Shown here one piece after another: positions 1 through 6,699 of a stretch of DNA of 46,403 bases. Position 1 is the first letter of the stretch. Each line of letters begins with the position of its first letter. The stretch comes from Solirubrobacterales bacterium (GTDB lineage Bacteria > Actinomycetota > Thermoleophilia > Solirubrobacterales > Solirubrobacteraceae), in contig JAFAZB010000231.1 in the NCBI GenBank assembly GCA_019240015.1, positions 1-46,403 on the forward strand, written 5' to 3'. The position numbers were made by a program, and so were the translations under genes. The notes under the pieces were generated by a model, which saw nothing but the letters and a program-made list of their open reading frames with translations, ran no database searches and was not told the origin of the DNA.

Positions 1-7
1 CACGCTC

Positions 8-745
8 GTGCACGGGTACGTCCTGATCGCGATCCCGGCGTTCCTGACGCGGGCCTGCACGGTGGTTTGCCTCGGCGGCGGCGTGTCGCTGCTGCTGCTC
101 GCGTTCCGCCTGGCGGAGGAGCCACGGAGCTCCCCCCCACGCATCGCAGCGTCGGGCGCGCCGATCGCGGGCGTGCTGCTCGGCGCGCTGCTGCTCGGCG
201 GATGCGGCAGCACGCATCGCTCCCAGTCGGCAGCGGGGTTGCCGGCCGCCCTGGTGGCCGAGTCCCGCCCGATCGGCAGTGGTGCGAGCTTCCATCCGCC
301 AGCCGCCGGTCCGGTGCTCGGTCGCTGCGAGCCCAGGCTTGGAAGCCGGGTCGGTGTTCATGTGGAGCTGTTCGCCGCCGACCGCGTAGTGATCATCCCC
401 GGCGGGATCGGTACCCGGGCGCCACTCAGCTTCTCGGCCGGCCGGATCGCCGGCGCCCGCTGCTTTGGCGAGCTCGTGACCCTCGAGCCGACCGGGGTCG
501 TGCTCGTCCGGCGCGGTGCGGGCGTGGCGCTCTCAAACCTGTTCCGCTCTTGGGGGCAACCGCTGTCGGCGCGACGAGTGGCCGGGTTTGCGGTGGGCGG
601 TGGAAGGGTCGCGGCGTTCGTCGATGGGCGGCGCTGGCGCGGCAACCCGGGCGACGTCCCGCTGGCCGCCCACTCGGAGATCGTGCTCGAGGTCGGGCCA
701 TACGTGCCTCCGCACGCGGCCTACGCATTCCCACCCGGCGCGTAG
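8..745 (+). CDS. Putative secreted or membrane-anchored protein of unknown function; 5' end uncertain
   Basis: I do not recognise this protein. GTG 8 is the first start in the window, but the frame is open to the left edge, so the gene may begin outside. Residues 3-33 are strongly hydrophobic; a second hydrophobic stretch (about 51-65) ends in LLLGGC, which looks like a lipoprotein signal with Cys66 as the lipidated residue. The rest (about 70-245) is a Gly/Val-rich soluble part with one Cys pair and no catalytic motif that I can name. It lies on the same strand as the membrane protein at 812 and the YcnI-like gene at 1510, so an envelope role is plausible but only inferred. Either the two hydrophobic stretches both belong to one protein, or the real start lies just before the lipobox. 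Confidence 0.6.
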   Translation: MHGYVLIAIPAFLTRACTVVCLGGGVSLLLLAFRLAEEPRSSPPRIAASGAPIAGVLLGALLLGGCGSTHRSQSAAGLPAALVAESRPIGSGASFHPPAAGPVLGRCEPRLGSRVGVHVELFAADRVVIIPGGIGTRAPLSFSAGRIAGARCFGELVTLEPTGVVLVRRGAGVALSNLFRSWGQPLSARRVAGFAVGGGRVAAFVDGRRWRGNPGDVPLAAHSEIVLEVGPYVPPHAAYAFPPGA

Positions 746-811
746 AGGCACGCGGACGATGGCCGACGGCGCGTAGACGCGCGGAGGGGGCCCGGGTATC
801 TTCCCGTCACT

Positions 812-1423
812 GTGTTGGCGCTCCTGAAGCGCGGCGTCCCGGCTCGGCGCTCGGCCTCCCTGGCGCCGATGCCGGCGGCGGCCTTCGCCGTCCATCAGCT
901 GCGCTACTGGCTGGCCTTTCCCGGCCATGCGGGGATCGAGCTCGCAAAGCAGGGACACTCCTACCTGCACTCGCTGGTGCCCTGGGTGGCACTGCTGCTC
1001 GCGACCGCGATTGGCGTGTACCTCCGCGCCCTGGGTCGTGCCTGGGGCGGGAAGTGCACCCTGTCTCGCTACACGGCTTCGTTCGCAACGCTGTGGCTGG
1101 CTTGCGCGGCGAGCTTGGTCGCGATCTATGTCTCTCAAGAGCTGCTCGAGGGGTTACTCGCGACAGGGCACCCGGGCGGCCTGGCGGGGGTGTTCGGGTA
1201 CGGCGGATGGTGGTCGATCCCCGCCTCGCTGGCCGTGGGATTGGTACTCGCGGCTGCCTTTCACGGCGCTCACTGGGTGCTGCACGAGCTCGCCGAGCGG
1301 CGCGCCCCTCGAGTTCGGCCTGCTTGTCCGCCGGCCATCGCCCAGCTGCCGCCACGCGCGGTGGCGCTGCGTCTGCTGGCGCCGCTTGCTGACGGCTGGT
1401 CGGGCCGCGCTCCTCCCCGCTGA
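812..1423 (+). CDS. Polytopic membrane protein of unknown function
   Basis: Predicted integral membrane protein of 203 residues with about three hydrophobic segments (roughly residues 51-68, 91-110 and 131-152). The N-terminal part carries an HQLRYWLAF motif and Gly/His-rich turns. I associate such proteins with actinobacterial genomes but know no function. GTG 812 is chosen because a -10-like TATCTT (797-802) lies 9 nt upstream, a leaderless arrangement seen repeatedly in this window; an internal ATG at 869 is the alternative. The C-terminal 50 residues are Pro/Arg/Ala-rich and probably unstructured. It lies 87 bp before the YcnI-like gene, so a shared role in envelope metal handling is possible but unproven. 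Confidence 0.65.
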   Translation: MLALLKRGVPARRSASLAPMPAAAFAVHQLRYWLAFPGHAGIELAKQGHSYLHSLVPWVALLLATAIGVYLRALGRAWGGKCTLSRYTASFATLWLACAASLVAIYVSQELLEGLLATGHPGGLAGVFGYGGWWSIPASLAVGLVLAAAFHGAHWVLHELAERRAPRVRPACPPAIAQLPPRAVALRLLAPLADGWSGRAPPR

Positions 1424-1509
1424 TCCTCCTGCCGCTGGACACATCGTGCGCAACGCGCGGGCGCGTCCGGGCGGCCAATGTCGATCAATTCGAACTAGGA
1501 GGACAAGCC

Positions 1510-2115
1510 GTGAGTGTCAAAACCTTGATTCGGCGGGCCGTGCCCGCTGCAGTGACGATCGCCAGCGCCGGCATGATCCTGCCCGCCGTCGCCTCGGCCC
1601 ATGCCCGGATCAGTCCACCCGTGTCCGTGTCGGGCAAGCTGCAGCTGTACAGCCTGGCGGTGCCGACCGAGAAGAGCGGGCTGACCACGAGCAAGATCGT
1701 CATGACCGTGCCCGCCGGGTTTGGAATCGACTCGTTCGTGCCCCCGCCCCCCGGCTGGCGCATGCAGGTGCAGCAGACGGGCTCTGGCGACAGCGCGGTG
1801 ATCACGACCGCCACCTGGACCGGCGGCAGCACCCCGACCGGCGAGGATTCCCTGTTCCAGTTCCTCGCTCAGCCGGCCTCCGCCAAGACCTACACTTTCC
1901 AGGTGCAGCAGACCTACTCTGACGGGTCGATCGTCAACTGGGCCGGGTCGGAATCGTCGCAGGCCCCGGCGCCGACGATCGACGTCAAGAGCTCGCTCGG
2001 TGGCGGCGGCGTGTCGGTGGTTACGATCATCGCGCTGATCCTCGGGCTGCTAGGCCTGCTGGCGGGCGGATTCGCGCTCGTCGGCGGCGGCTCCCGGCAG
2101 CGCGCGCTCGCGTGA
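1510..2115 (+). CDS. YcnI-like (DUF1775) secreted, membrane-anchored protein
   Basis: A 201-residue protein of the YcnI/DUF1775 family, whose characterised members bind copper at the cell surface. The sequence shows an N-terminal signal peptide ending near ASAHA (about residue 34), so the mature chain starts close to a His, the usual position of the YcnI metal ligand. A beta-rich domain follows (about 35-160), then a Gly-rich linker and one C-terminal TM helix (about 174-195). GTG 1510 is preceded by a strong AGGAGG (about 1497-1502). No CopC or CopD gene is visible in the window. Family assignment is firm; copper binding is inferred from the family and has not been checked residue by residue. 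Confidence 0.85.
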   Translation: MSVKTLIRRAVPAAVTIASAGMILPAVASAHARISPPVSVSGKLQLYSLAVPTEKSGLTTSKIVMTVPAGFGIDSFVPPPPGWRMQVQQTGSGDSAVITTATWTGGSTPTGEDSLFQFLAQPASAKTYTFQVQQTYSDGSIVNWAGSESSQAPAPTIDVKSSLGGGGVSVVTIIALILGLLGLLAGGFALVGGGSRQRALA

Positions 2116-2280
2116 GCAGGCTGGACGGACGCTGAGCGGTTCGTCGATGCCCCCGAGCGAACTGCATCGTGAAGGGGCCGACGCGCCAACGCGGATCGCC
2201 GCGCGGAGCTTTCGCGACGCGCGGCGCCGCTCCGCCACGCAAACCCGCGATGATGAGTCGACCAAACGACAGGAGGGACC

Positions 2281-2487
2281 GTGAAGCTCAGCGCGCGCAA
2301 TCAGCTATCAGGCAAGGTGACCAGCGTCCGCAAGGGCGAGGCCATCGCCAACGTCGTGCTCGATGTCGCGGGGCAGCGCCTTGTCGCGTCGATCACGGTC
2401 GAGGCGGTGGACGAGCTCGGGCTGAGCGAAGGATCCGAGGTCACTGCCGTGATCAAGGCCTCGGATGTGATCCTCGCCACCGAATAG
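2281..2487 (+). CDS. Molybdopterin-binding (Mop/TOBE) small protein, molbindin-like
   Basis: A 68-residue protein consisting of one Mop/TOBE domain, with the typical start SARNQLSGKVTSV and end GSEVTAVIKASDVIL. Family members bind molybdate or molybdopterin as oligomers in the cytoplasm, and act either in Mo storage or as the sensor part of ModE or ModC. Here the domain stands alone at its normal length. An AGGAGG (2270-2275) lies about 5 nt before GTG 2281. The next gene starts one base after its stop, so it is co-transcribed with the GNAT gene. No modABC genes are in the window, so its Mo partner is not visible here. Domain call firm; physiological role inferred. Confidence 0.9.
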   Translation: MKLSARNQLSGKVTSVRKGEAIANVVLDVAGQRLVASITVEAVDELGLSEGSEVTAVIKASDVILATE

Positions 2488-2488
2488 C

Positions 2489-2959
2489 GTGAGCGCCGTC
2501 TGGCTGGCCTCGCCCGAGCAGGCGAAGGCTGTCGCAGGGCTGCTGGTCGAGTTTCGCGACCATCTCGGCCACTTGCGGCCCTCCGAGCAGTCGTGCATGG
2601 AATCGGTCGACCGCCTGATCGGGCGAGCGGACACGGAGTTCCTGCTCGCCGCGGTCGGCGACGGAGGCGCGCCGGCTGGGGTCTGCCAGCTGCGCTATCG
2701 CCACAGCGTCTGGACTGCTGCGGAAGACTGCTGGCTCGAGGACCTGTTCGTGAGCGAGCGGTCTCGGCGGCGCGGGCTCGCCAGAGCGCTCGTCCGCCAC
2801 GCCCTGGGGCGAGCGCGCGAACGCGGAGCGCTACGGGTGGAGCTGGATACGCACGAAGACAACCACGAGGCGCTCGGGCTCTACGAGAGCCTCGGATTCT
2901 CCGCCTACTGCAAGGGTCCCAGCCGCAGCCTGTTCCTGGGCGTTCGGCTGGACCGCTGA
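2489..2959 (+). CDS. GNAT family N-acetyltransferase
   Basis: A 156-residue acetyltransferase of the GNAT fold that would move an acetyl group from acetyl-CoA to an amine. The acetyl-CoA-binding motif A is clear as VSERSRRRGLARALV (about residues 88-102), followed by motif B with NHEALGLYESLGF (about 128-140). The length fits a single GNAT domain. It begins one base after the stop of the Mop gene, which suggests translational coupling, and is followed 7 bp later by the VOC gene. The substrate cannot be told from sequence. Confidence 0.9.
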   Translation: MSAVWLASPEQAKAVAGLLVEFRDHLGHLRPSEQSCMESVDRLIGRADTEFLLAAVGDGGAPAGVCQLRYRHSVWTAAEDCWLEDLFVSERSRRRGLARALVRHALGRARERGALRVELDTHEDNHEALGLYESLGFSAYCKGPSRSLFLGVRLDR

Positions 2960-2966
2960 GGACGGG

Positions 2967-3359
2967 ATGCCGGTCCGGCGCGTAGTCATCGACCACCTGA
3001 CGATCGGCGTCAGCGACCTGGAGCGCAGCAGCGAGTTCTACCGCCGCGCGCTCGAGCCGCTCGGCTTCGAGCGGAGCGGCGCGTGGCGGCAGGGCGTGCG
3101 GGAGGTCACGTTCGGGCTACGAGAGGCCGACGACTTCGCCCTCTCGCTGGAGTACCCGGTGGGCGCTCCGGTGCACGTCGCGTTCGCGGCCGACCGACGC
3201 GACCAGGTGGACGCGTTCTACGCGGCCGCTCTGGCGGCCGGGGGCCGCGACAACGGCGCTCCCGGCCCTCGACCGGAATATTCCCTCGGCTACTACGGCG
3301 CCTTCGTCCTCGACCCCGACGGCAACAACGTCGAAGCGGTCCACCACGGGGAGACGTAG
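2967..3359 (+). CDS. VOC superfamily (glyoxalase/bleomycin-resistance-like) protein
   Basis: A 130-residue single-chain VOC protein with paired beta-alpha-beta-beta-beta modules. It opens with IDHLTIGVSDLERSSEFYR, giving a metal-ligand His at residue 9, and ends with a FVLDPDGNNVEAVHHGE motif carrying the family's C-terminal Glu ligand. Members include lyases, dioxygenases and drug-binding proteins, so no reaction is assigned. It is the third gene of a tight Mop-GNAT-VOC run (7-bp gap, a GAGG just before ATG 2967). A second VOC gene occurs at 45528 but belongs to a different subtype. Confidence 0.88.
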   Translation: MPVRRVVIDHLTIGVSDLERSSEFYRRALEPLGFERSGAWRQGVREVTFGLREADDFALSLEYPVGAPVHVAFAADRRDQVDAFYAAALAAGGRDNGAPGPRPEYSLGYYGAFVLDPDGNNVEAVHHGET

Positions 3360-3444
3360 GCGGCGACGGGTCGACGGGGCGTGGTTCCGGCGGTATGCGG
3401 TTGGTTGCCAGGGGCGCGGGCTCGCGCACAAACGAGCCAAACGA

Positions 3445-3559
3445 CCTGCACGAGCACCCAAACTGGCCCCCGCGGAGGCGAAATGGGTGCTCGAGCATTG
3501 TCCACATGCATGAGAACCCATTTCGCCAATCGGCGCCCCGGTATGGGGTTTCGTGCAGG
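3445..3559. repeat. Four-armed palindromic intergenic repeat, copy A
   Basis: A 115-bp element bounded by CCTGCACGA and its exact reverse complement TCGTGCAGG. It contains four versions of one arm (consensus near CACGAGnACCCAAAT) in alternating orientation: arm 1 at about 3445-3466, arm 2 inverted at about 3478-3500, arm 3 at about 3507-3527, arm 4 inverted at about 3538-3559. Arms 2 and 3 form an inner hairpin with 12 perfect pairs (GGCGAAATGGGT with ACCCATTTCGCC) plus further pairs; arms 1 and 4 pair over the outer 22 positions with 17 matches. Arms 1+2 (GAGCACCCA with TGGGTGCTC) could pair instead. A second copy lies at 24958-25073. Type unknown; REP/BIME-like or MITE-like origin is possible. 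Confidence 0.85.
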
Positions 3560-3648
3560 TGCTAAGGCTCCCGGGGGAGAGCGCGGCTGGCTGCGCGGAG
3601 CGGGGGGCGCTCCGGCCGCGAAGCGGGGCGCGGCCGCGGGTGGGGCGG

Positions 3649-3675
3649 CCCCCGGCCCCCCGGCCCCCGGACCCC
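3649..3675 (-). other. G-quadruplex-type motif (minus strand)
   Basis: The plus strand carries four C-tracts of 5, 6, 5 and 4 bases (3649-3653, 3656-3661, 3664-3668, 3672-3675) separated by 2-3 bases. The minus strand therefore has four G-tracts of at least four, a canonical quadruplex pattern with very short loops. It lies about 95 bp upstream of the ArsR start. Flanking segments 3636-3648 and 3694-3708 are also roughly complementary, so a hairpin enclosing the C-tracts is an alternative. Confidence 0.6.
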
Positions 3676-3724
3676 GGCCCACGCCCGCCCACCCCGCCCC
3701 CCACCCGCGCCCGCCGACCAATCC

Positions 3725-3760
3725 AATTGTCTTGACAATTTTGGTTGTCGGTGGCACGAT
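3725..3760 (+). promoter_or_regulatory. ArsR promoter with overlapping palindromic operator
   Basis: A perfect 16-bp palindrome, AATTGTC-TT-GACAATT (3725-3740), contains the -35 hexamer TTGACA (3732-3737). Seventeen bases downstream lies a -10-like CACGAT (3755-3760), and GTG 3769 follows 8 nt later, so the transcript would be leaderless. A third TTGTC half-site (3745-3749) lies between -35 and -10. Bound repressor would block the -35 directly, which fits autoregulation by the ArsR protein encoded next; that link is inference. Confidence 0.72.
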
Positions 3761-3768
3761 GTCGCGCC

Positions 3769-4440
3769 GTGACCCCACTAGCCCCAGATCCCGCCCCCGA
3801 GCTGGCTGTGATCGACGATCGTGCGGCCGCCGAGGTCTCGCTGGATCCCGTCCGCGGCCGGCTGCTCGCCGCGCTCGTGGAGCCCGCTTCCGCGAGCGCC
3901 CTGTCGGGCAAGCTCGGAATGGCCAGGCAGAAGATCAACTATCACCTACGCGAGCTCGAGCGCCATGGCCTCGTGGAGCTCGTCGAGGAGCGACGCAGGG
4001 GAAACATGACCGAGCGCGTGATGCGTGCGGCGGCGGCGTCCTACGTGATCTCGCCGGCGGCGCTGGGCTCGGTGGCGCCGGATCCCGACCGCTCTCCTGA
4101 CCAGCGATCGGCGCTGTGGCTGCTGGCACTCGCCGCGCGCTTGATCAAGGAGGTCGGCGAGCTGGTCGCGCGCGCGCGGCGCGCGCGGCGACCCCTGGCG
4201 ACGTTCGGCATCGACACCGAGATCCGCTTTGCATCGGCGGCCGAGCGGGCGGAGTTCGTGGTCTCGCTATCAGCGGCGGTCGAGCGGCTCGCTTCCAAGT
4301 ACCACGCCGCGTCTGCGCCGGGAGGGCGCAAGCACCGCTTGGTGGTTGCGCTTCACCCCAGCATCACTCGCCCTGAGCACGTCCCCAGTCCCACACCGGA
4401 ACTGGGCCAGGGAGCGAATCCAATCCCAAAGGAGTCATGA
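3769..4440 (+). CDS. ArsR-type winged-helix transcriptional regulator
   Basis: A 223-residue DNA-binding repressor. The winged helix-turn-helix occupies about residues 20-80 (DPVRGRLLAALVEPASASAL then LGMARQKINYHLRELERHGL), typical of the HTH_20/ArsR group. The C-terminal half (about 95-223) is unassigned and probably mediates dimerisation or ligand binding. No cysteine metal site is visible, so this is not a classical metal sensor. I choose GTG 3769 over TTG 3745 because a TTGACA/CACGAT promoter puts the transcription start at about 3767-3769. Its stop overlaps the start of the SRPBCC gene (ATGA at 4437-4440). ArsR plus AHSA1/SRPBCC is a recurrent bacterial pair. Confidence 0.88.
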   Translation: MTPLAPDPAPELAVIDDRAAAEVSLDPVRGRLLAALVEPASASALSGKLGMARQKINYHLRELERHGLVELVEERRRGNMTERVMRAAAASYVISPAALGSVAPDPDRSPDQRSALWLLALAARLIKEVGELVARARRARRPLATFGIDTEIRFASAAERAEFVVSLSAAVERLASKYHAASAPGGRKHRLVVALHPSITRPEHVPSPTPELGQGANPIPKES

Positions 4441-5141
4441 CCGTGCCCGAGTTCGAATGCAGCCGCGACATCGTTCTACCCGCCAGCCCCGAGCAGGTGT
4501 GGGACGCCGTGGCCACGACCGAAGGAAACGCGGCGTGGTTGTTTCCCAACGAGGTCGATCCCGCTGGCGCGACCGCGTGGGACCCCCCGCACCACTTCGC
4601 CGTCCGGATGGAGCAGGGCGACTGGTTCAACGCCCTGGAGTTCGTGATCGACGGGCGCGAGGACGGCACGACCGAGCTGCGCTACGTGCACAGCGGGATC
4701 TTCGTCGAAGACTGGGAGAACCAGTACGACGCAGTCCAACAGCACACCGACTTCTACCTCCACACCTTAAGCCAGTACCTGGAGCACTTCCAGGGGCGCA
4801 AGGCGACCTATATCGGATCGGTGCCAGCAGGCATCGAGGGTCCGGCGAGCTCCGCCACGCCCGACGGCTTCCGGCGCCTGGAGCAGAGGCTCGGGCTCGG
4901 CGATGGAGCCGGCGAGGGTGAGCGGGTGCGGCTGGACGGAGCCGAGCCGCTCGAGGGCGTGGTCGACTACCGGCGAGGGAACTTCGTCGGGATTCGCACC
5001 GCCGACGCGCTGTACTGCTTCTTCGGTCGTAACGCCTTTGGCCGCCCGGTCGGGATGAGCATCCACTCCTTCGCCGACGACGTCGAGCGCGAGCAGGTGC
5101 AGCAGCGCTGGCAGGACTGGCTCGACGCAGCCCTCGCGTAG
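4437..5141 (+). CDS. SRPBCC (AHSA1-like/START fold) domain protein
   Basis: A 234-residue cytoplasmic protein whose first 145 residues match the SRPBCC hydrophobic-pocket fold: ECSRDIVLPASPEQVWDAV at the start, then TEGNAAWLFPNEV and a C-terminal helix with HTDFYLHTLSQYLEHF. The remaining 90 residues look like a second, shorter lipid- or ligand-binding module. No enzymatic residue is identifiable. Its ATG overlaps the ArsR stop by 4 bp and a GGAG (4431-4434) precedes it, so it is translationally coupled and presumably controlled by the upstream operator. Such proteins paired with ArsR are thought to bind the small-molecule signal or help detoxify it, but this has not been shown for this one. 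Confidence 0.82.
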   Translation: MTVPEFECSRDIVLPASPEQVWDAVATTEGNAAWLFPNEVDPAGATAWDPPHHFAVRMEQGDWFNALEFVIDGREDGTTELRYVHSGIFVEDWENQYDAVQQHTDFYLHTLSQYLEHFQGRKATYIGSVPAGIEGPASSATPDGFRRLEQRLGLGDGAGEGERVRLDGAEPLEGVVDYRRGNFVGIRTADALYCFFGRNAFGRPVGMSIHSFADDVEREQVQQRWQDWLDAALA

Positions 5142-5188
5142 GACCCGCCGGTTACACGCCGGCACCTCCCCCGTACGACAATTTCCCC

Positions 5189-6652
5189 ATGAGGCCGCTC
5201 GTGACTGCGCTCGTCGTGGCAGCGCTGCTGGTTGTGGCGCGCCCTCATGACGCCGACAAGCGGGTCGCAACGCTGGCGGGTGCACAACGCAAGGCGCTCG
5301 CGACGCTGACCGGCGTCTACTACGACGGTGTCGGCGGGTGGCGGGCGTGCGACGCTCCCGGGTGTCCAGTCGGAGACAGCGACTGGGGAGATGACTCGCT
5401 CACGTATACGCTGTTCCTGGCGGCGATCGACGCCCACGACCAGCGCGCGGCACAGAGCTTGAGCGCGCTCGCGGCGAATGCACCGCAATACCCGGCGTCG
5501 TGCGATCAACCCGCCACATGCATGTGGAGCGACACCGCGGAATGGGACGCGGTGGCGCTCGCCGACGAATACCAGGCCACCGGGGACCCGAACGCGCTGG
5601 CCAAGGCGCAGGCGGCCTTCTCGTATGTCAACCGCTCCACGGTGTTCGCCGGCGGAGCCTGTCCTTCGATTCCCTACCAGAAGCCGGCGGGCGGCCTGAA
5701 CCATCTGAAGACGCTCGAAACCGAAGCGAACGCGATCAAGGCCGCGATCCTGCTCTACCGGGATACCAATGACCCTGCTTACCTGAGCTCCGCGCTCGCC
5801 GGCTACCAGGCGGCGCGCTCGTACTTCCTCGACTCCGTCGTCCCCCTGTACACCGTCTACGTGTTCGACCGCGGCCAGGGGTGCAGACAGCTGCGCCACC
5901 GCTTCTTCGCTTCCGTCAACGGCGACATGATCTGGTCCGGGGTCGCACTCGCGCAGATCACCGGCCAGCCGACCTACCTGGCGCAGGCGGTGGCGACCGC
6001 AGAAGCAGTTCAGCGCGACCTCTCGGACGCCCGCGGCGTGTACGCCGACCTGCAGGCCGAGAACGACATCGTCGAGCCGCTGGTCGAGGGGATGGATGCG
6101 CTGGCGCGCCGCGACCAGCAGGTGGGGCTCCAGTGGTTACTCACCAACGCCGCCGCCGCCGTCTCGGCACGGACGCACGACGGGTCGTTCGGTCGCTTCT
6201 TCGACGGTCCCCCGCCGCCGAGCACCGTGACGGCCTGGCAGACGAACGGCGGGCTCTCGCTGGAGATTGCCGCCGCGTCGCTGGCCCCTGAGACCGCGGT
6301 GCAGTCGCCAATGCCGTGGGTCGGCGCTCGCCGCGTCCCGCACCAGCTGCGCGAGCTGCCGGGCGCGATCCGCTTCGCCGGCGCCGGGATCGCCGTGTTC
6401 GGGACGCTCGGCGAGCGCTGCTGCGAGAGCGGTCACGCCACAGTGCTCGTCGACGGCCGCCAGACCTTCGACTGGTCGGGCATCTGGCAGAACAAGACGA
6501 GCCTGCACCAGAGCATCGCGAACACGATCCTGTTCGCGTGGCGCTGGCCCCACGCTGGCCGGCACACGCTGATGTTCCTGCCCGGCAGCACCGACGCGAA
6601 GGAAGGCAGCTCGTTCCTGCACCTCACGGGATACCAAGTGCTACGTCCCTGA
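5189..6652 (+). CDS. Secreted six-hairpin glycosidase-like protein with C-terminal beta-sandwich domain
   Basis: A 487-residue exported protein with a short signal peptide (hydrophobic residues about 4-17). Residues about 30-370 show repeated helix-hairpin patterns (for example LETEANAIKAAILLYRDTND) of the alpha/alpha six-barrel glycosidases, closest in style to GH76 endo-alpha-mannanases. The Asp-Asp catalytic pair normal for GH76 is not seen; the equivalent region reads MWSDTAEWDAVALADEY. Residues about 390-487 form a probable carbohydrate-binding beta-sandwich (FAGAGIAVFGT, VLVDGRQTFDW, AGRHTLMFLPG). A -10-like GACAAT (5177-5182) lies 6 nt before ATG 5189, suggesting leaderless expression. 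Substrate unknown; activity uncertain. Confidence 0.72.
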   Translation: MRPLVTALVVAALLVVARPHDADKRVATLAGAQRKALATLTGVYYDGVGGWRACDAPGCPVGDSDWGDDSLTYTLFLAAIDAHDQRAAQSLSALAANAPQYPASCDQPATCMWSDTAEWDAVALADEYQATGDPNALAKAQAAFSYVNRSTVFAGGACPSIPYQKPAGGLNHLKTLETEANAIKAAILLYRDTNDPAYLSSALAGYQAARSYFLDSVVPLYTVYVFDRGQGCRQLRHRFFASVNGDMIWSGVALAQITGQPTYLAQAVATAEAVQRDLSDARGVYADLQAENDIVEPLVEGMDALARRDQQVGLQWLLTNAAAAVSARTHDGSFGRFFDGPPPPSTVTAWQTNGGLSLEIAAASLAPETAVQSPMPWVGARRVPHQLRELPGAIRFAGAGIAVFGTLGERCCESGHATVLVDGRQTFDWSGIWQNKTSLHQSIANTILFAWRWPHAGRHTLMFLPGSTDAKEGSSFLHLTGYQVLRP

Positions 6653-6699
6653 TGTAGGGTCGGCAAATCAGAAGGCTTGCACGCAACCGTCGGCTGATC

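Larger units (their letters stand above)
3360..3768. other. 409-bp gene-free intergenic stretch with repeat, C-rich tract and operator
   Basis: No convincing coding sequence lies here; the open frames are by-products of GC richness. The stretch contains, in order, the four-armed palindromic repeat copy A (3445-3559), a G-rich then C-rich strand-asymmetric tract (about 3570-3718) with a G-quadruplex-type motif, and the palindromic operator plus promoter of the ArsR gene. The boundary with AT-containing regulatory DNA begins at about 3719. Confidence 0.8.

Noticed and set aside
3445..3559. CRISPR array
   Set aside because: The arms of the palindromic repeat alternate in orientation and are not direct repeats with unique spacers; no cas genes are present.
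3645..3720. A rho-independent terminator in the C-rich tract
   Set aside because: No T-run follows on either strand, and the tract lies upstream of a promoter rather than directly after a gene stop.
3745..3768. TTG 3745 as start of the ArsR gene
   Set aside because: It would lie between the -35 and -10 elements of the gene's own promoter.
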